Below are positions 1 to 7,863 of a stretch of 51,521 nucleotides of DNA, one piece after another (the stretch's first letter is position 1; each line of letters begins with the position of its first letter). The translations under genes were made by a program, and so were the position numbers. Origin of the DNA: an uncultured Lachnospiraceae bacterium (GTDB lineage Bacteria; Bacillota; Clostridia; Lachnospirales; Lachnospiraceae); contig CAJTVL010000029.1 in the NCBI GenBank assembly GCA_910579425.1, positions 1 to 51,521 of the forward strand, given 5' to 3'. The notes under the pieces were generated by a model, which was not told the DNA's origin, made no database searches, and saw nothing but the letters and a program-made list of their open reading frames with translations.

Positions 1-66
1 ACGGAACCGTACGTACGGTGGTGTGGGAGGTCGGTAGATAAAATGATTATCTACCTCCTACCCGAT
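1..66 (+). ncRNA. 3' end of a group II intron (domains V and VI), truncated by window edge
   Basis: The first bases carry the distal arm of a group II intron domain V (ACCGTACGTACGGT with the GGTGTG joining segment). A domain VI hairpin follows, GGTAGATAA pairing with TTATCTACC at about 34-54, and then CCTCCTACCCGAT, which contains a candidate branch-point adenosine. Bacterial group II introns end in AY after such a sequence, so the 3' splice site should be near 66-67. The rest of the ribozyme and any intron-encoded reverse transcriptase would lie upstream of the window. The identification rests on recognising the domain V/VI consensus; the proximal half of domain V is not visible, so the class cannot be assigned firmly. 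Confidence 0.7.
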
Positions 67-236
67 TATAATTTAGTCTACAATTTAAGAATCCAGTTTT
101 TAAAGAATTCTCGATTAGCATTCTGAATGTAGATGTAAAATATTTAGTCTACACGCTATGCGTGAAATTGCTGATAACATGGGCAGTTTGTCATGTAGAC
201 TGAAGAATAGTCGGGAATTAAGGATAAAAAACTGAT
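67..236. repeat. Intergenic stretch with three copies of an 11-bp motif
   Basis: TTTAGTCTACA occurs at 72-82 and 143-153, and its near-perfect inverse TGTAGACTGAA at 194-204. A partial copy, TGTAGA, lies at 127-132. The two direct copies are 71 bp apart. The stretch directly follows the presumed intron 3' splice site and is AT-rich. It could be regulator-binding sites or old recombination half-sites. No gene is visible in it. Confidence 0.4.
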
Positions 237-902
237 TTATTGCCTGACTGAGTTGTGCCAGTCTATCAGGAAACGGATATAGTCCCCACTGGGTCCTTTG
301 ACAACCTGGTCAAACTTCACGCTGCGGATGTTTGTAAGGTTAGGGGTTTTTCCGAGAATCTGGTCAGTTTCGTTCTGACGGAACAGGAGTAGCAGGCTTG
401 CGGCAGAACCTTTTTCCGTATAGACTGCGACTTCCACGGCATCGTTGCAGCCGGTCTCCCGCCGTTCCCTGCCAAGCTCCGATGTAAAATGTTTCTGAGC
501 CTGGAGATATAAATTCCCTGCGGCTGTCTCCGCCATTTTGTTTTCGATAAAGGAGTTCCTCCCGCAAAGAAGATCATTCAAATGCATGGAAGTAATTTCT
601 TTCGGAGCGGACTTGAAATAGAAGAGGAGCATCAGGGCTGTGTGATATTCATCATTGGTAAGGGTATAACCGGTGAGATTTTTCACACGTTCAAGGAATG
701 ATTCTGTTGCTGATTCCCCTGTTTCAGCCAGTCTGCTCTGCTCCATTTCTGTTTCGGTGGAAAACCGGACAGCAGGAATTATGAATTTTTTGCTGTTATT
801 GTTTTGCGCAATAATCGAGGATGCACTGCAGGACGGGCAGGAAGAGGGCATATCATCCGCATGGAATATGTAATGGCATGCATCACAGGTGAAATAGTTC
901 AT
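237..902 (-). CDS. Zinc-ribbon protein of unknown function (221 aa)
   Basis: The N-terminus has two CxxC knuckles, CDAC at residues 6-9 and CPSC at 22-25, forming a short rubredoxin-like zinc ribbon. The remaining 190 or so residues are soluble, with no membrane segment and no family that I recognise. A ribosome site AAGGAG lies 8 bp upstream of the ATG and supports the start at 902. The gene sits alone on the minus strand between the intron remnant and a small plus-strand gene. Zinc ribbons of this type often serve in protein or nucleic-acid contacts, but the function here is unknown. Homologues may belong to the accessory genome. Confidence 0.6.
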   Translation of the reverse strand: MNYFTCDACHYIFHADDMPSSCPSCSASSIIAQNNNSKKFIIPAVRFSTETEMEQSRLAETGESATESFLERVKNLTGYTLTNDEYHTALMLLFYFKSAPKEITSMHLNDLLCGRNSFIENKMAETAAGNLYLQAQKHFTSELGRERRETGCNDAVEVAVYTEKGSAASLLLLFRQNETDQILGKTPNLTNIRSVKFDQVVKGPSGDYIRFLIDWHNSVRQ

Positions 903-1208
903 GGCATGGTCTCCTTATGGCAACCGGTCAGACGGTTCCGAGCCGCCAGACACTTCTTATCATTGACAGTTACATGTGTACTTTCCGTTTGCTGTTCATT
1001 GTAACGGTGGACCGCTTTAGTGTCAATAAATGTGGGAAAGAAATTCTGGGAAATTTCAAGGTGGAACAAGTATTCAAACCTCAGAAAAGGTGAGGCAGAT
1101 GTATTTATGGCATTTATGAAAAAACAGTTGCAAACTGGAAAAAAATATTTATAATAGAACATATGTGCGAAGCGAATGGGTAGGTGTAGAAGGATAATGG
1201 GGGTAGTG
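903..1208. other. Intergenic region without a recognisable gene
   Basis: This stretch separates the divergent zinc-ribbon gene and the small gene at 1209. It contains a short inverted repeat near 921-941 (ACCGGTCAGACGGT) and an AT-rich segment before 1160 that could hold a promoter for the small gene, but no clear -35/-10 pair was found. Open frames here lack ribosome sites and are treated as chance. Confidence 0.4.
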
Positions 1209-1388
1209 ATGAAGGAGCAGGATAAACGTGCAATAGAATCGATGTGCCGGTGTGGGCTGGACCTTGAAGGTGTAATTTCTGTTTTTCCAACATTTCCCAA
1301 AGAGGACGTTATGGCAATCTATAACGCTGTAAAGAGACTGAATGCAGGGGCTGACGGGGAACTGAATATAAGCATGAATTGTTCATAA
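1209..1388 (+). CDS. Small hypothetical protein (59 aa)
   Basis: This is a short charged, helical protein beginning MKEQDKRAIESM, with a pattern suggestive of two or three helices (CGLDLEGVISVFP, then KEDVMAIYNAVKRL). In-frame ATGs also exist at 1176 and 1197. The start at 1209 is preferred because the preceding residues are basic and low-complexity, although the ribosome site (AGAAGG at 1188-1193) fits 1197 about as well. No domain was recognised. The composition looks protein-like rather than random, which is the main support. Confidence 0.5.
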   Translation: MKEQDKRAIESMCRCGLDLEGVISVFPTFPKEDVMAIYNAVKRLNAGADGELNISMNCS

Positions 1389-1529
1389 TCAGATGTGTAT
1401 TTTACAGGGAATTGCTTTAAAGGATATCAAAAAGCCGCATAAGAAACAGGCGTAGATTGTACAGGGCAGTGGGAAAAGGGATATTGGCAAGCGGCGAAAA
1501 TGGCATGGAGCGTGAACGGAAGTGGAAGA

Positions 1530-1564
1530 GGGAGTGTCTGGCACTCCCGCCGGATGCCCTTTTT
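1530..1564 (+). terminator. Possible intrinsic terminator
   Basis: GGGAGTG (1530-1536) pairs with CACTCCC (1542-1548) around a 5-nt loop, with a T-run at 1560-1564 after an 11-nt gap. The gap between stem and T-run makes it imperfect. It lies just beyond the 3' end of the converging DUF2200 gene and may serve the plus-strand transcript from 1209. Confidence 0.3.
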
Positions 1565-1567
1565 CAT

Positions 1568-1918
1568 TTATGTCCGCATGATTTTTGGGAGTGCCTTGCC
1601 TTTCGCAAGTTCATCCACCAGTTTATCCAGATAGCGGATCTCCTGCATTAAAGGTTCTTCAATGTCCTCCACGCGGACACCGCACACCACGCCTTTTATC
1701 AGCCTGCGGTTTGGATTTAATTCCGGTGCCTGTAAAAAGAAGTCTCCGTAAGTAATATCACTTCCCATAAGTCCATTCAGATTTTCTATGCTGTATCCGG
1801 TCAGCCAGCAGGTGATTTCATCAACTTCTTTTCTGGTGCGCCCTTTTTTCTCTGCTTTTGCAATCAGCATCGGGTATAGCTTCGCAAAGGGCATGCTGTA
1901 TATTTTTTCGTTTGCCAT
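1568..1918 (-). CDS. DUF2200 family protein (116 aa)
   Basis: The sequence matches my knowledge of the DUF2200 family in length and in its characteristic opening (KIYSMPFAKLYPMLIAKAEKKGRT), the WLTGY segment at about residue 38, and a GVVCGVRVEDIEEPLM segment near residues 76-91. DUF2200 proteins are small soluble bacterial proteins of unknown biochemical role. GAAAGG about 9 bp upstream of the ATG supports the start. It lies 15 bp downstream of the AT-rich orphan gene on the same strand and may be co-transcribed with it. The gene appears intact. Confidence 0.8.
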   Translation of the reverse strand: MANEKIYSMPFAKLYPMLIAKAEKKGRTRKEVDEITCWLTGYSIENLNGLMGSDITYGDFFLQAPELNPNRRLIKGVVCGVRVEDIEEPLMQEIRYLDKLVDELAKGKALPKIMRT

Positions 1919-1933
1919 GGCAGTATTTCCTTT

Positions 1934-2527
1934 CTAAAAACCGTCCAAATATTTTTTGCGTTTTGTTATTACTTCAACAACATGCTTAAGAAACTTAGGA
2001 TAAGTGTCTTCATTCATATTGTCTAAAAATATTTTAGTGTTATCCGTTGAAAATTCATTATCAATAATTCCATCTAAACATGAGTGGGGATATAGCTGTC
2101 TCATCGCTGAAAACCATTTTTCATATTTTTTAAAATAAATATCGGGAATATCAAAGCAATATGACCTTTTACCTTTATCAGTATTTCCACCGGGCCATAT
2201 AGGTATGACATTACCCAAAGAATCTATGTATTGTATAAAATTTGAGTCTATAATGGTCTTATTTAATTTCTCGTATTTTTTAAATTCCGCTGTTAAATAT
2301 TCTAAAGAAAAATATTCACCTACTTCGTTTTTTATAGTGTAATTTGTCCTTTTACATTTATCTGGATAAAAAACATAGATTCCTATTTGATAAATACCTA
2401 TAAACGAATATAGCACATCTGTTTTTTTCCACTGAGAAATAATCATATGATTTTCATATTTTTTTTCGATTGATGGCTCTTTTGGATTAGTTTTCCATTG
2501 AAAATAATTTTCTATTGTATTTACCAT
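1934..2527 (-). CDS. Hypothetical protein (197 aa), possibly DUF6994-like
   Basis: This is a soluble protein rich in aromatic and lysine residues. It has a central IWPGGNTDKG segment (residues 111-120) followed by CFDIPDIYFKKYEKWF, a pattern I loosely associate with the DUF6994 family; this is from memory and uncertain. The gene is far more AT-rich than its neighbours, suggesting separate acquisition. An AGGAAG site lies about 6 bp before the ATG. It lies between the relaxase and DUF2200 genes on the same strand, consistent with a cargo gene of the mobilisable element. Confidence 0.6.
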   Translation of the reverse strand: MVNTIENYFQWKTNPKEPSIEKKYENHMIISQWKKTDVLYSFIGIYQIGIYVFYPDKCKRTNYTIKNEVGEYFSLEYLTAEFKKYEKLNKTIIDSNFIQYIDSLGNVIPIWPGGNTDKGKRSYCFDIPDIYFKKYEKWFSAMRQLYPHSCLDGIIDNEFSTDNTKIFLDNMNEDTYPKFLKHVVEVITKRKKYLDGF

Positions 2528-2605
2528 ATAACTTCCTCATGAATTTTTGATTTGTTTATTTATCCTATCATACCAGTCAGTCCTTAGCAAGATTCGAGAT
2601 GGAAA

Positions 2606-4273
2606 TCAGGATATGCTGTCTCGTTCCTGTTTTCGTGCTGGTCTGTTTTGTGATTGCCCCAGGGCAGAGCGGATATTAGTACAGACGGTATCCAATTCTT
2701 TCTGATAATCCCGGTAGTAATAGTATTTCTCCTGTGATTCTTTTTTCTGCATCAGCAGTTTTTCCTTTTCTGCTTTCAGCGTCTGTAAGGTAGGGAGCTT
2801 TCCGCCACCGGCTTTTTCCTTCAGGAATTTTACAGCGGCTTCATAAAGGGCAAGCTCTGAAGAATGTTCCTGACGGAACTGCCTTTTGTTCTTTGACTTA
2901 AGGAACTGTGAATAAACAGATTTATTGGCAAGGTACTGTCCGGTATAGTGGATCTGCTCATTGACCTGCCGGAGCCTGCCTTCAATATCTTTCAGTTCTT
3001 TTCTGGAAGAGGAAGCAAGTTTTTTTATTTCGGCAAGTCTGCCCTCTGCATCTTCTACAGTGTTATATCCATGTTCCTGTACATAGGAAAGTGTTTTTGC
3101 CATGGCCTGCAGGTTGGAGAGTTTTACTTTTCCAGCGTAGGCTTTGCTCTGCTGGGCTTTAATACAGCGCTGTAAGTCTGTTACCAGACGAAGCCCGGAT
3201 TTCTCAAATGAGGCTGTAGGTGTATCTGTCTTGGTTTGTATCTCCTGCTGATGTGCAGGGTGCTCCGGGGTATGGATTTTTTCTTTTGGCAAAATTTCTT
3301 TTTGCACAGTCCGGTCTTTCCCTGTATTTTCAAGATGGGAATTATTTTCAATCACTCCCATAAGGTAATCTTTTTCATAGTGTGTCCCAAGGCTTCTTCC
3401 GGTGACCGGCTTTTCACGGTCAGGGTGGAGATAGCTGAACCTGCTGCGGCTGATTTTGAATTTTATATGGTATTTTTCTGAAAGTATCTGTTCAAATTCT
3501 TTGAGATCATGCGCGGAGGCGGCAGCTTCGTCAATAGAAGTGCGCAGGTATTCCTTCTGTGTCTGGAATACGGTAGTGCGTGGTGTAATACCTTCTGAGA
3601 TCATCTGCCGGTTACGTTCTTCCAATTTTTTCTGGCCGCTGCGTCTGGCATGGTATTCTTTTTCTGTTATTTTCCGTTCTGCTTTCGTGAGTAAGTCTAC
3701 CTGATGCAGATTTTCCCGCAGGCACAAATCCATAAGCGACTGCTTCAAATAAACAAGGTAATCGTTAGTTAAATGGTGCTTGTTTCCGGCGCGGGAATCG
3801 CAGTCACGCTCCATAAAATTCTGACGCTCCACATCATTTTTGCGGAGGCTGTTGATGACAATATGTACATGGATGTTGCCGCTCCCGTTATGCCCGTCCG
3901 TGTGTGTGCAGACAAGGGTCTGATGTCCGGGAAAGTTCTTTTTGCAGTATTCAAGCCCAAGCTGCTGTGCCTGTTCCCCGGTCAGCCCGCACTCGTCCCT
4001 GTCTTTCGGGTCGAAGCTGATGATGTAGTGGTGGGATTTGATTTCGTCATATTTTTGATTTTTATGGAATCGGGCATTCAGTTCCCTGCATTCCATATCA
4101 AAACTGAACGGATCGCACTCTACACCGTCAAGATAATATTCTTCCCGGAGCTGCATTTTTCCATTTTCATCAAGAACCGGTTTTCCAGTGTATTCATCAT
4201 GTTGGAAAATGAGATATCTTTGTGCCTCACCATAGTCCGCATTCTTACTTGCTATGTGTTTCAGTATCGCCAT
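2606..4273 (-). CDS. Relaxase / mobilisation nuclease, Tn1549-type (MOBP-like)
   Basis: This is the DNA-nicking protein of a conjugative or mobilisable element: it cleaves one strand at oriT and stays covalently bound to it. The N-terminal relaxase domain (about residues 1-230) has an early conserved helix (HIASKNADYGEAQRY), the HHYIISFDP segment and the metal-binding motif HVHIVIN preceded by HTDGHN. The C-terminal half is charged and coiled-coil rich. The sequence closely resembles my recollection of Tn1549-type relaxases, and the length (555 aa) suggests a complete gene. The start MAILKH at 4273 is preferred over an upstream GTG. It overlaps the 3' end of the mobC gene by 29 bp, so the two are probably translationally coupled. 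No coupling protein or type IV secretion genes are visible, so in this window the unit is at best mobilisable. Confidence 0.88.
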   Translation of the reverse strand: MAILKHIASKNADYGEAQRYLIFQHDEYTGKPVLDENGKMQLREEYYLDGVECDPFSFDMECRELNARFHKNQKYDEIKSHHYIISFDPKDRDECGLTGEQAQQLGLEYCKKNFPGHQTLVCTHTDGHNGSGNIHVHIVINSLRKNDVERQNFMERDCDSRAGNKHHLTNDYLVYLKQSLMDLCLRENLHQVDLLTKAERKITEKEYHARRSGQKKLEERNRQMISEGITPRTTVFQTQKEYLRTSIDEAAASAHDLKEFEQILSEKYHIKFKISRSRFSYLHPDREKPVTGRSLGTHYEKDYLMGVIENNSHLENTGKDRTVQKEILPKEKIHTPEHPAHQQEIQTKTDTPTASFEKSGLRLVTDLQRCIKAQQSKAYAGKVKLSNLQAMAKTLSYVQEHGYNTVEDAEGRLAEIKKLASSSRKELKDIEGRLRQVNEQIHYTGQYLANKSVYSQFLKSKNKRQFRQEHSSELALYEAAVKFLKEKAGGGKLPTLQTLKAEKEKLLMQKKESQEKYYYYRDYQKELDTVCTNIRSALGQSQNRPARKQERDSIS

Positions 4274-4637
4274 GAAAATCACCTGCCATCTTTATTACTT
4301 CCTGTTGCATTTCGTGAATTTCTGCAAGACACCTGCCTATTGCCTGACGCATTTCCTGTGAATGGATTCCGCCCTGATTAAAGTGGCGGGCAATCTGGTT
4401 CAGGTTGCTTCCAATCTTGCCAAACTCTGCAACCAGTTTTTTTAGTTCCGGCACGTCTGCCACAATTTCATATTTTGCAATTACCTTTCCTTTCATTACC
4501 TGTCTGCGTAGAAATTCTGCAAGGGGAAGTCCTGCTCCGTTAGCATTTTCCATAATAATTTCGTATTCGGTGTCATTGAAGCGGAGCATGGCACAGTGGC
4601 TGCGTTTCAGTTCTTTTTCTTTTTTCGGTCTTGCCAT
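4245..4637 (-). CDS. mobC: MobC-family mobilisation accessory protein (130 aa)
   Basis: This is a small basic protein with an N-terminal ribbon-helix-helix-like segment (MARPKKEKELKRSHCAMLRF), the LAEFLRR helix and the signature IGSNLNQIARHFNQ near residues 77-90, all typical of MobC/MbeC relaxosome accessory proteins. These proteins bind oriT and help the relaxase to nick. The start at 4637 is chosen because AAAGG lies 7 bp upstream and the longer frame adds a non-conserved leader that runs through the hairpin at 4653-4691. It is upstream of, and overlaps, the relaxase gene. The candidate oriT lies immediately upstream. Confidence 0.85.
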   Translation of the reverse strand: MARPKKEKELKRSHCAMLRFNDTEYEIIMENANGAGLPLAEFLRRQVMKGKVIAKYEIVADVPELKKLVAEFGKIGSNLNQIARHFNQGGIHSQEMRQAIGRCLAEIHEMQQEVIKMAGDFHGDTETHSK

Positions 4638-4652
4638 ATCATATCCTTTCCC

Positions 4653-4691
4653 GTGATAAAGCTGGATGGCTCTGCCATCGTGCTTTATCAC
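4653..4691. promoter_or_regulatory. Long near-perfect inverted repeat before mobC
   Basis: GTGATAAAGC (4653-4662) pairs with GCTTTATCAC (4682-4691), and the inner arms GATGGC and GCCATC (4665-4670, 4674-4679) pair around a TCT loop. Two unpaired bases lie on each side between the outer and inner stems. The repeat ends about 15 bp before the mobC start codon, adjacent to its ribosome site. It could be an operator for autoregulation by MobC, a relaxosome-binding arm of oriT, or an RNA hairpin that limits translation. Confidence 0.55.
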
Positions 4692-5129
4692 GCTGCGAGA
4701 GTGTAACGGGAGCCAGTTCTGCATATCCGGAGGATATGCCAACCGAGGGTATGGGGCGCGGAAGCCCCATCAAGTAAGCCGGAGTGGCTCAAAATCCACG
4801 AAGTGGGTTTTGAGTTACGCAGGCGAAACTTGCTCTTCGAGAACTGAAAGCTCTACTATAATAAAAGCCGATTTGAGAGAACGTATGCTACCGCATGGAA
4901 AAGAAAATTTTGAGAAAAAGTAAATTGGCAGGGAATGGAAACGTGGAGGCGGCGGGCAAGGGTTGCAAGGCAACGCTTGCGTAAGAGCGTTCCCGGAGCG
5001 AAGCGGAGGGATACGGTATGTGCGAAGGAACGGAGCACATTCCGTAAGCGACTGTGAGGGGAAAGCGTACGGTATGAGTAAGATTGTTTAAAAGTATTTT
5101 CACGTCAATTAATTTAACTGAGGACAAAT
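4692..5129. other. Presumptive oriT region with consecutive stem-loops
   Basis: Several perfect or near-perfect stem-loops follow in series. GCATATCC/GGATATGC is at 4721-4739, ATGGGGC/GCCCCAT at 4751-4770, and a 12-bp stem with one mismatch (CTCAAAATCCAC with GTGGGTTTTGAG) at 4788-4814. The location directly upstream of mobC and the relaxase and the density of inverted repeats are what is expected of an origin of transfer; the exact nick site cannot be called. The right part (4830-5129) is repeat-like GC-rich sequence with no credible gene and leads into the broken regulator. Confidence 0.55.
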
Positions 5130-5788
5130 ATGATATTTGCAGAAAAATTAAAAATGCTTCGTAAGCAGGCGGGTAGATCACAAGAGAAATTGGCAGAGAA
5201 ACTAGGTGTATCTTGACAAGCTGCCGCAAAATGGAAAACCGACACGGGTATTCCCGACATTGATAATATCATGGCGGTTTCCAAGCTGTTTGATATTTCC
5301 ATTGATAAGTTGTTAGGAAATGAAAATGTAATAGAAAAGAAACAGGCGGATTACCTATTCGAGAGCGTAACATAATATGATATTGACGAGCCAAAACGCT
5401 ACGATATGAAACTGGGTGGTGCAAGGTAGGTGGCACTTTCGTGATATGATGGTGAAAAAATCCTTGTCTTCGCCTTTATATCAAGCTCAATACTGTCGCA
5501 TTCCAAAGAATTTATTTCAACTGTTTTTGGATTTACTATCCGCTTTTTAATATCATCAATTTTGACTGTGAAATTGCTATCAATCAGGTGTCGGCGATTT
5601 CCAAGCTTTGTATTCCCGACGGAACAATTTTCGCTGTTGTCACAAAAGGAATCGGAACAAATATTTACTATGAGAAGAACGGAAAACAGGTAGAAGCGTT
5701 TGATACACCCGATGAGGACAATGTGATTGAGCTGAACGGTATTAAAAGTGAACTCATGATCTCCGAGAGTACTTTAGGGGAGGTGTAG
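5130..5788 (+). pseudogene. XRE-family regulator with C-terminal DUF4097-like domain, broken and internally inverted
   Basis: The reading frame from 5130 encodes a Cro/C1-type helix-turn-helix (FAEKLKMLRKQAGRSQEKLA, then QAAAKWKTDTGIPDIDNI). It is interrupted by TGA at 5214, where an Arg codon is expected, and TAA at 5373, where a Glu codon is expected. After a further degraded stretch, bases from about 5468 to 5567 read as protein only on the opposite strand (KIDDIKKRI, then VEINSLECDSIELDIK), pieces that belong inside this protein. The plus-strand frame then resumes (EIAINQVSAISKLCIPDGT) and runs to TAG at 5786. So the gene has suffered point nonsense changes plus an inversion with deletion. 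It was originally adjacent to and upstream of the CPBP gene. Confidence 0.8.
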
Positions 5789-5790
5789 TC

Positions 5791-6565
5791 ATGGCAGAGA
5801 GACATCAATATAAACCGTTGCGATTCTATGTGGCTTGTTTTGCGGCTACGTGGGTATTCTGGATTACAGCAGCATTTATCAGTAAATCAGAGAATGATAA
5901 TGGTCTCTCTTTATTATTGATGCTGTTTGGAGTAATGGCATCTGCGGTTACGGCAGTTATTACCGTATTGACTTCAGGGAGTAAGGCATTAAAAGCTGAT
6001 CTAAGGTGGAAACTGGTAGGATTTTACCGGATTAGACCGCGCAGTATCTTGGCAGCAGTTATTGGATTTATGACGATTGTGGCAGTGTCAATTCTGTTAT
6101 CACTATTGTTTGGGAAGTCATTGAGGAAAGCGGCTGGCGTGGATACGGAGAGGATTCTGTAGCATTTCATTTTTCATGGTTTACGGAGTCGGTTATCTTT
6201 GGTTTTGTATGGGCATTATGGCATCTTCCCCTGTTTTGGATTCAGGGTACATACCATTACGGACTAAGGGAATTGCGTGTTTTTATGTGCTGAATTTCTT
6301 AATCAGTGTCAGTCCGATGGGATTTTTGACAACGTGGGTATATGTAAAGAACAACTGCAGTATGCTTGCCTGCATCATTTTTCACTTGTTTGTGAATACC
6401 ATGCAGGAAAAAATAGCCTTGACGCCGCAGACAAAATGCGTGGAAACGATTGTGATATTCTTTGTGGCGGCTTTTATTATACTTACTAACAAAGAGATGT
6501 TTTTTGAAAGAGAACATATTGGATATCTTTTAAGCTATCATGAGGAAAGGGAAGTAGATGACTAA
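5791..6565 (+). pseudogene. CPBP-family intramembrane metalloprotease, frameshifted and partly deleted
   Basis: The first frame (from 5791, with a good AGGGGAGG ribosome site) encodes three or four membrane helices and then stops at 6160-6162. The conserved CPBP motif (IEESGWRGYGED, with EExxxR) is found in another frame from about 6120, and the segment FGFVWALWHLPLFWIQGTYHYG continues in that frame. A second shift, consistent with loss of one T in the run near 6280, moves the reading into the frame that encodes YVLNFLISVSPMGFLTTWVYV and ends at 6565. A stretch expected before the EExxxR motif seems deleted. CPBP proteins are membrane proteases related to Rce1, often linked to peptide modification or immunity. 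This copy should be non-functional. It starts 2 bp after the regulator pseudogene, suggesting a former two-gene operon. Confidence 0.8.
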
Positions 6566-6594
6566 TTACAGCGCGTGTAAACGCACTGTAATTA
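6563..6594. terminator. Bidirectional intrinsic terminator
   Basis: TAATTACAG-C-GCGT (6563-6576) pairs with ACGC-A-CTGTAATTA (6581-6594) around a GTAA loop, with one C-A mismatch. A/T-rich flanks occur on both sides. It sits between the convergent CPBP pseudogene and the AraC regulator. Confidence 0.65.
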
Positions 6595-6595
6595 A

Positions 6596-7816
6596 TTAAA
6601 ACTTTATATTCTGTTCCCGGTATTCGCTGGGTGATAATCCCGTTTCTTTTTGAAAGGAAGAAGAAAAATAGCTTCGGGAGCCAAATGAAAGTTCATCGCT
6701 GATTTCCTGAATACTCATTTGGGTTCCTGAGAGAAGTAATTTTGCCTGTCGTATTTTTTCACGTTTAATATAATCTGATACGCTATACCCGGTCTCATTT
6801 TTAAATTTATGAGAGAAGTAGTATTCTGTATAGCCCGCCTGTCTGGCTAACTGTGTGATAGAAAGTTTTTCTTTAATATGTATTGCGATGTAATCGCATG
6901 CGCTTTTTATCTGTCCGGAGATATCATTCTTTTCCTTTTCCTGTTGTACCCGCTGTACGTAGTCTTCCAAAAGAGTATTGCACGTGGTGGATGTTTCTGC
7001 AATGTTTTTGCTATCTTCAATCATCTGCATATAATAGTCATTGAGGGTATAAGCGACGGAAGGGCTTACACCACCTTCGATGGCTGCTCTTGAACAGAGT
7101 GTAAGGAGGACAATGGAGGTTGACTTTGCCCTGCGCAGGGAGTCACCTGTGTCAAAACGTGGTCCGTCGCTTAAACTGTAAGAACGTGCAAGGGCATCCA
7201 GATAGTTGGGATTTCCTTCCCGCAGCATATTCATGAATTCCTGTTCTGCCATCCATACGCCCCGGTGCTCCTCTGTAATCAGATCGATTTCAGAAGAAGA
7301 GGGATTTTGAGATGCCTTTTCCGTAAATTGAATATCATTGGTAGTAATCCGCCTGCCGGTAACGCAGTAATGCAGCATAACGGCATACTGAAAAAGCTGA
7401 TTAGTAGGGATGATTGGAATATGTTCAAATAGGCGAAAAACCTTTGCACGGATATTGATGGAAAGGTTATGTTTATCCAGCTCCTTTTTAATCATCTGAT
7501 AAGAGTTTCTTCCGGAATAAGCGGGTCCCAGTGCATGGATTCCGCACAAGGAATCCTCATGGTATTCAAATGCCACAATCCAGATCAGCCCCAGATGGTC
7601 ATCAATAAATAAGGGTTCCTGCTTCTGGTTTTCCACATGTTTTCTGATTGGCTCTTCCAGACTTAAAAGGATTAGGGTTTTGTCGTCATTTGCAGATACA
7701 TCTTCTAAAATATCTGAATGTGCAAAGACAAAATCCGGGGAAAAGCTATGCAGAGGAAGGTTATGATTACACTGAATTAACTGCTGAAAAAAATCTAGTT
7801 TTTCCTGAATATTCAT
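6596..7816 (-). CDS. AraC-family transcriptional regulator (406 aa)
   Basis: The C-terminal 100 residues form the double helix-turn-helix of AraC/XylS regulators (IKSACDYIAIHIKEKLSITQLA, then TEYYFSHKFKNETGYSVSDYI, and ISDELSFGSRSYFSSSFQKETGLSPSEYR). The N-terminal 300 residues are a soluble sensor-like region with no recognised domain. They resemble in length and layout the regulator at 25642-26847, so the two may be distant paralogues. A GGAG site lies 5 bp before the ATG. It lies 47 bp downstream of the small gene at 7864-8094 on the same strand, a likely operon. The target is unknown; it could control the MATE gene or the glycoside operons. Confidence 0.85.
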   Translation of the reverse strand: MNIQEKLDFFQQLIQCNHNLPLHSFSPDFVFAHSDILEDVSANDDKTLILLSLEEPIRKHVENQKQEPLFIDDHLGLIWIVAFEYHEDSLCGIHALGPAYSGRNSYQMIKKELDKHNLSINIRAKVFRLFEHIPIIPTNQLFQYAVMLHYCVTGRRITTNDIQFTEKASQNPSSSEIDLITEEHRGVWMAEQEFMNMLREGNPNYLDALARSYSLSDGPRFDTGDSLRRAKSTSIVLLTLCSRAAIEGGVSPSVAYTLNDYYMQMIEDSKNIAETSTTCNTLLEDYVQRVQQEKEKNDISGQIKSACDYIAIHIKEKLSITQLARQAGYTEYYFSHKFKNETGYSVSDYIKREKIRQAKLLLSGTQMSIQEISDELSFGSRSYFSSSFQKETGLSPSEYREQNIKF

Positions 7817-7863
7817 ATTGCTCCTATCTGCACATACTTGATGTGCGTCTTAAGTTTACAAAA

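Noticed and set aside
1934..2527. A defence system or toxin-antitoxin pair in the mobilisation region
   Set aside because: No partner gene, nuclease, ATPase or antitoxin motif could be identified beside this orphan.
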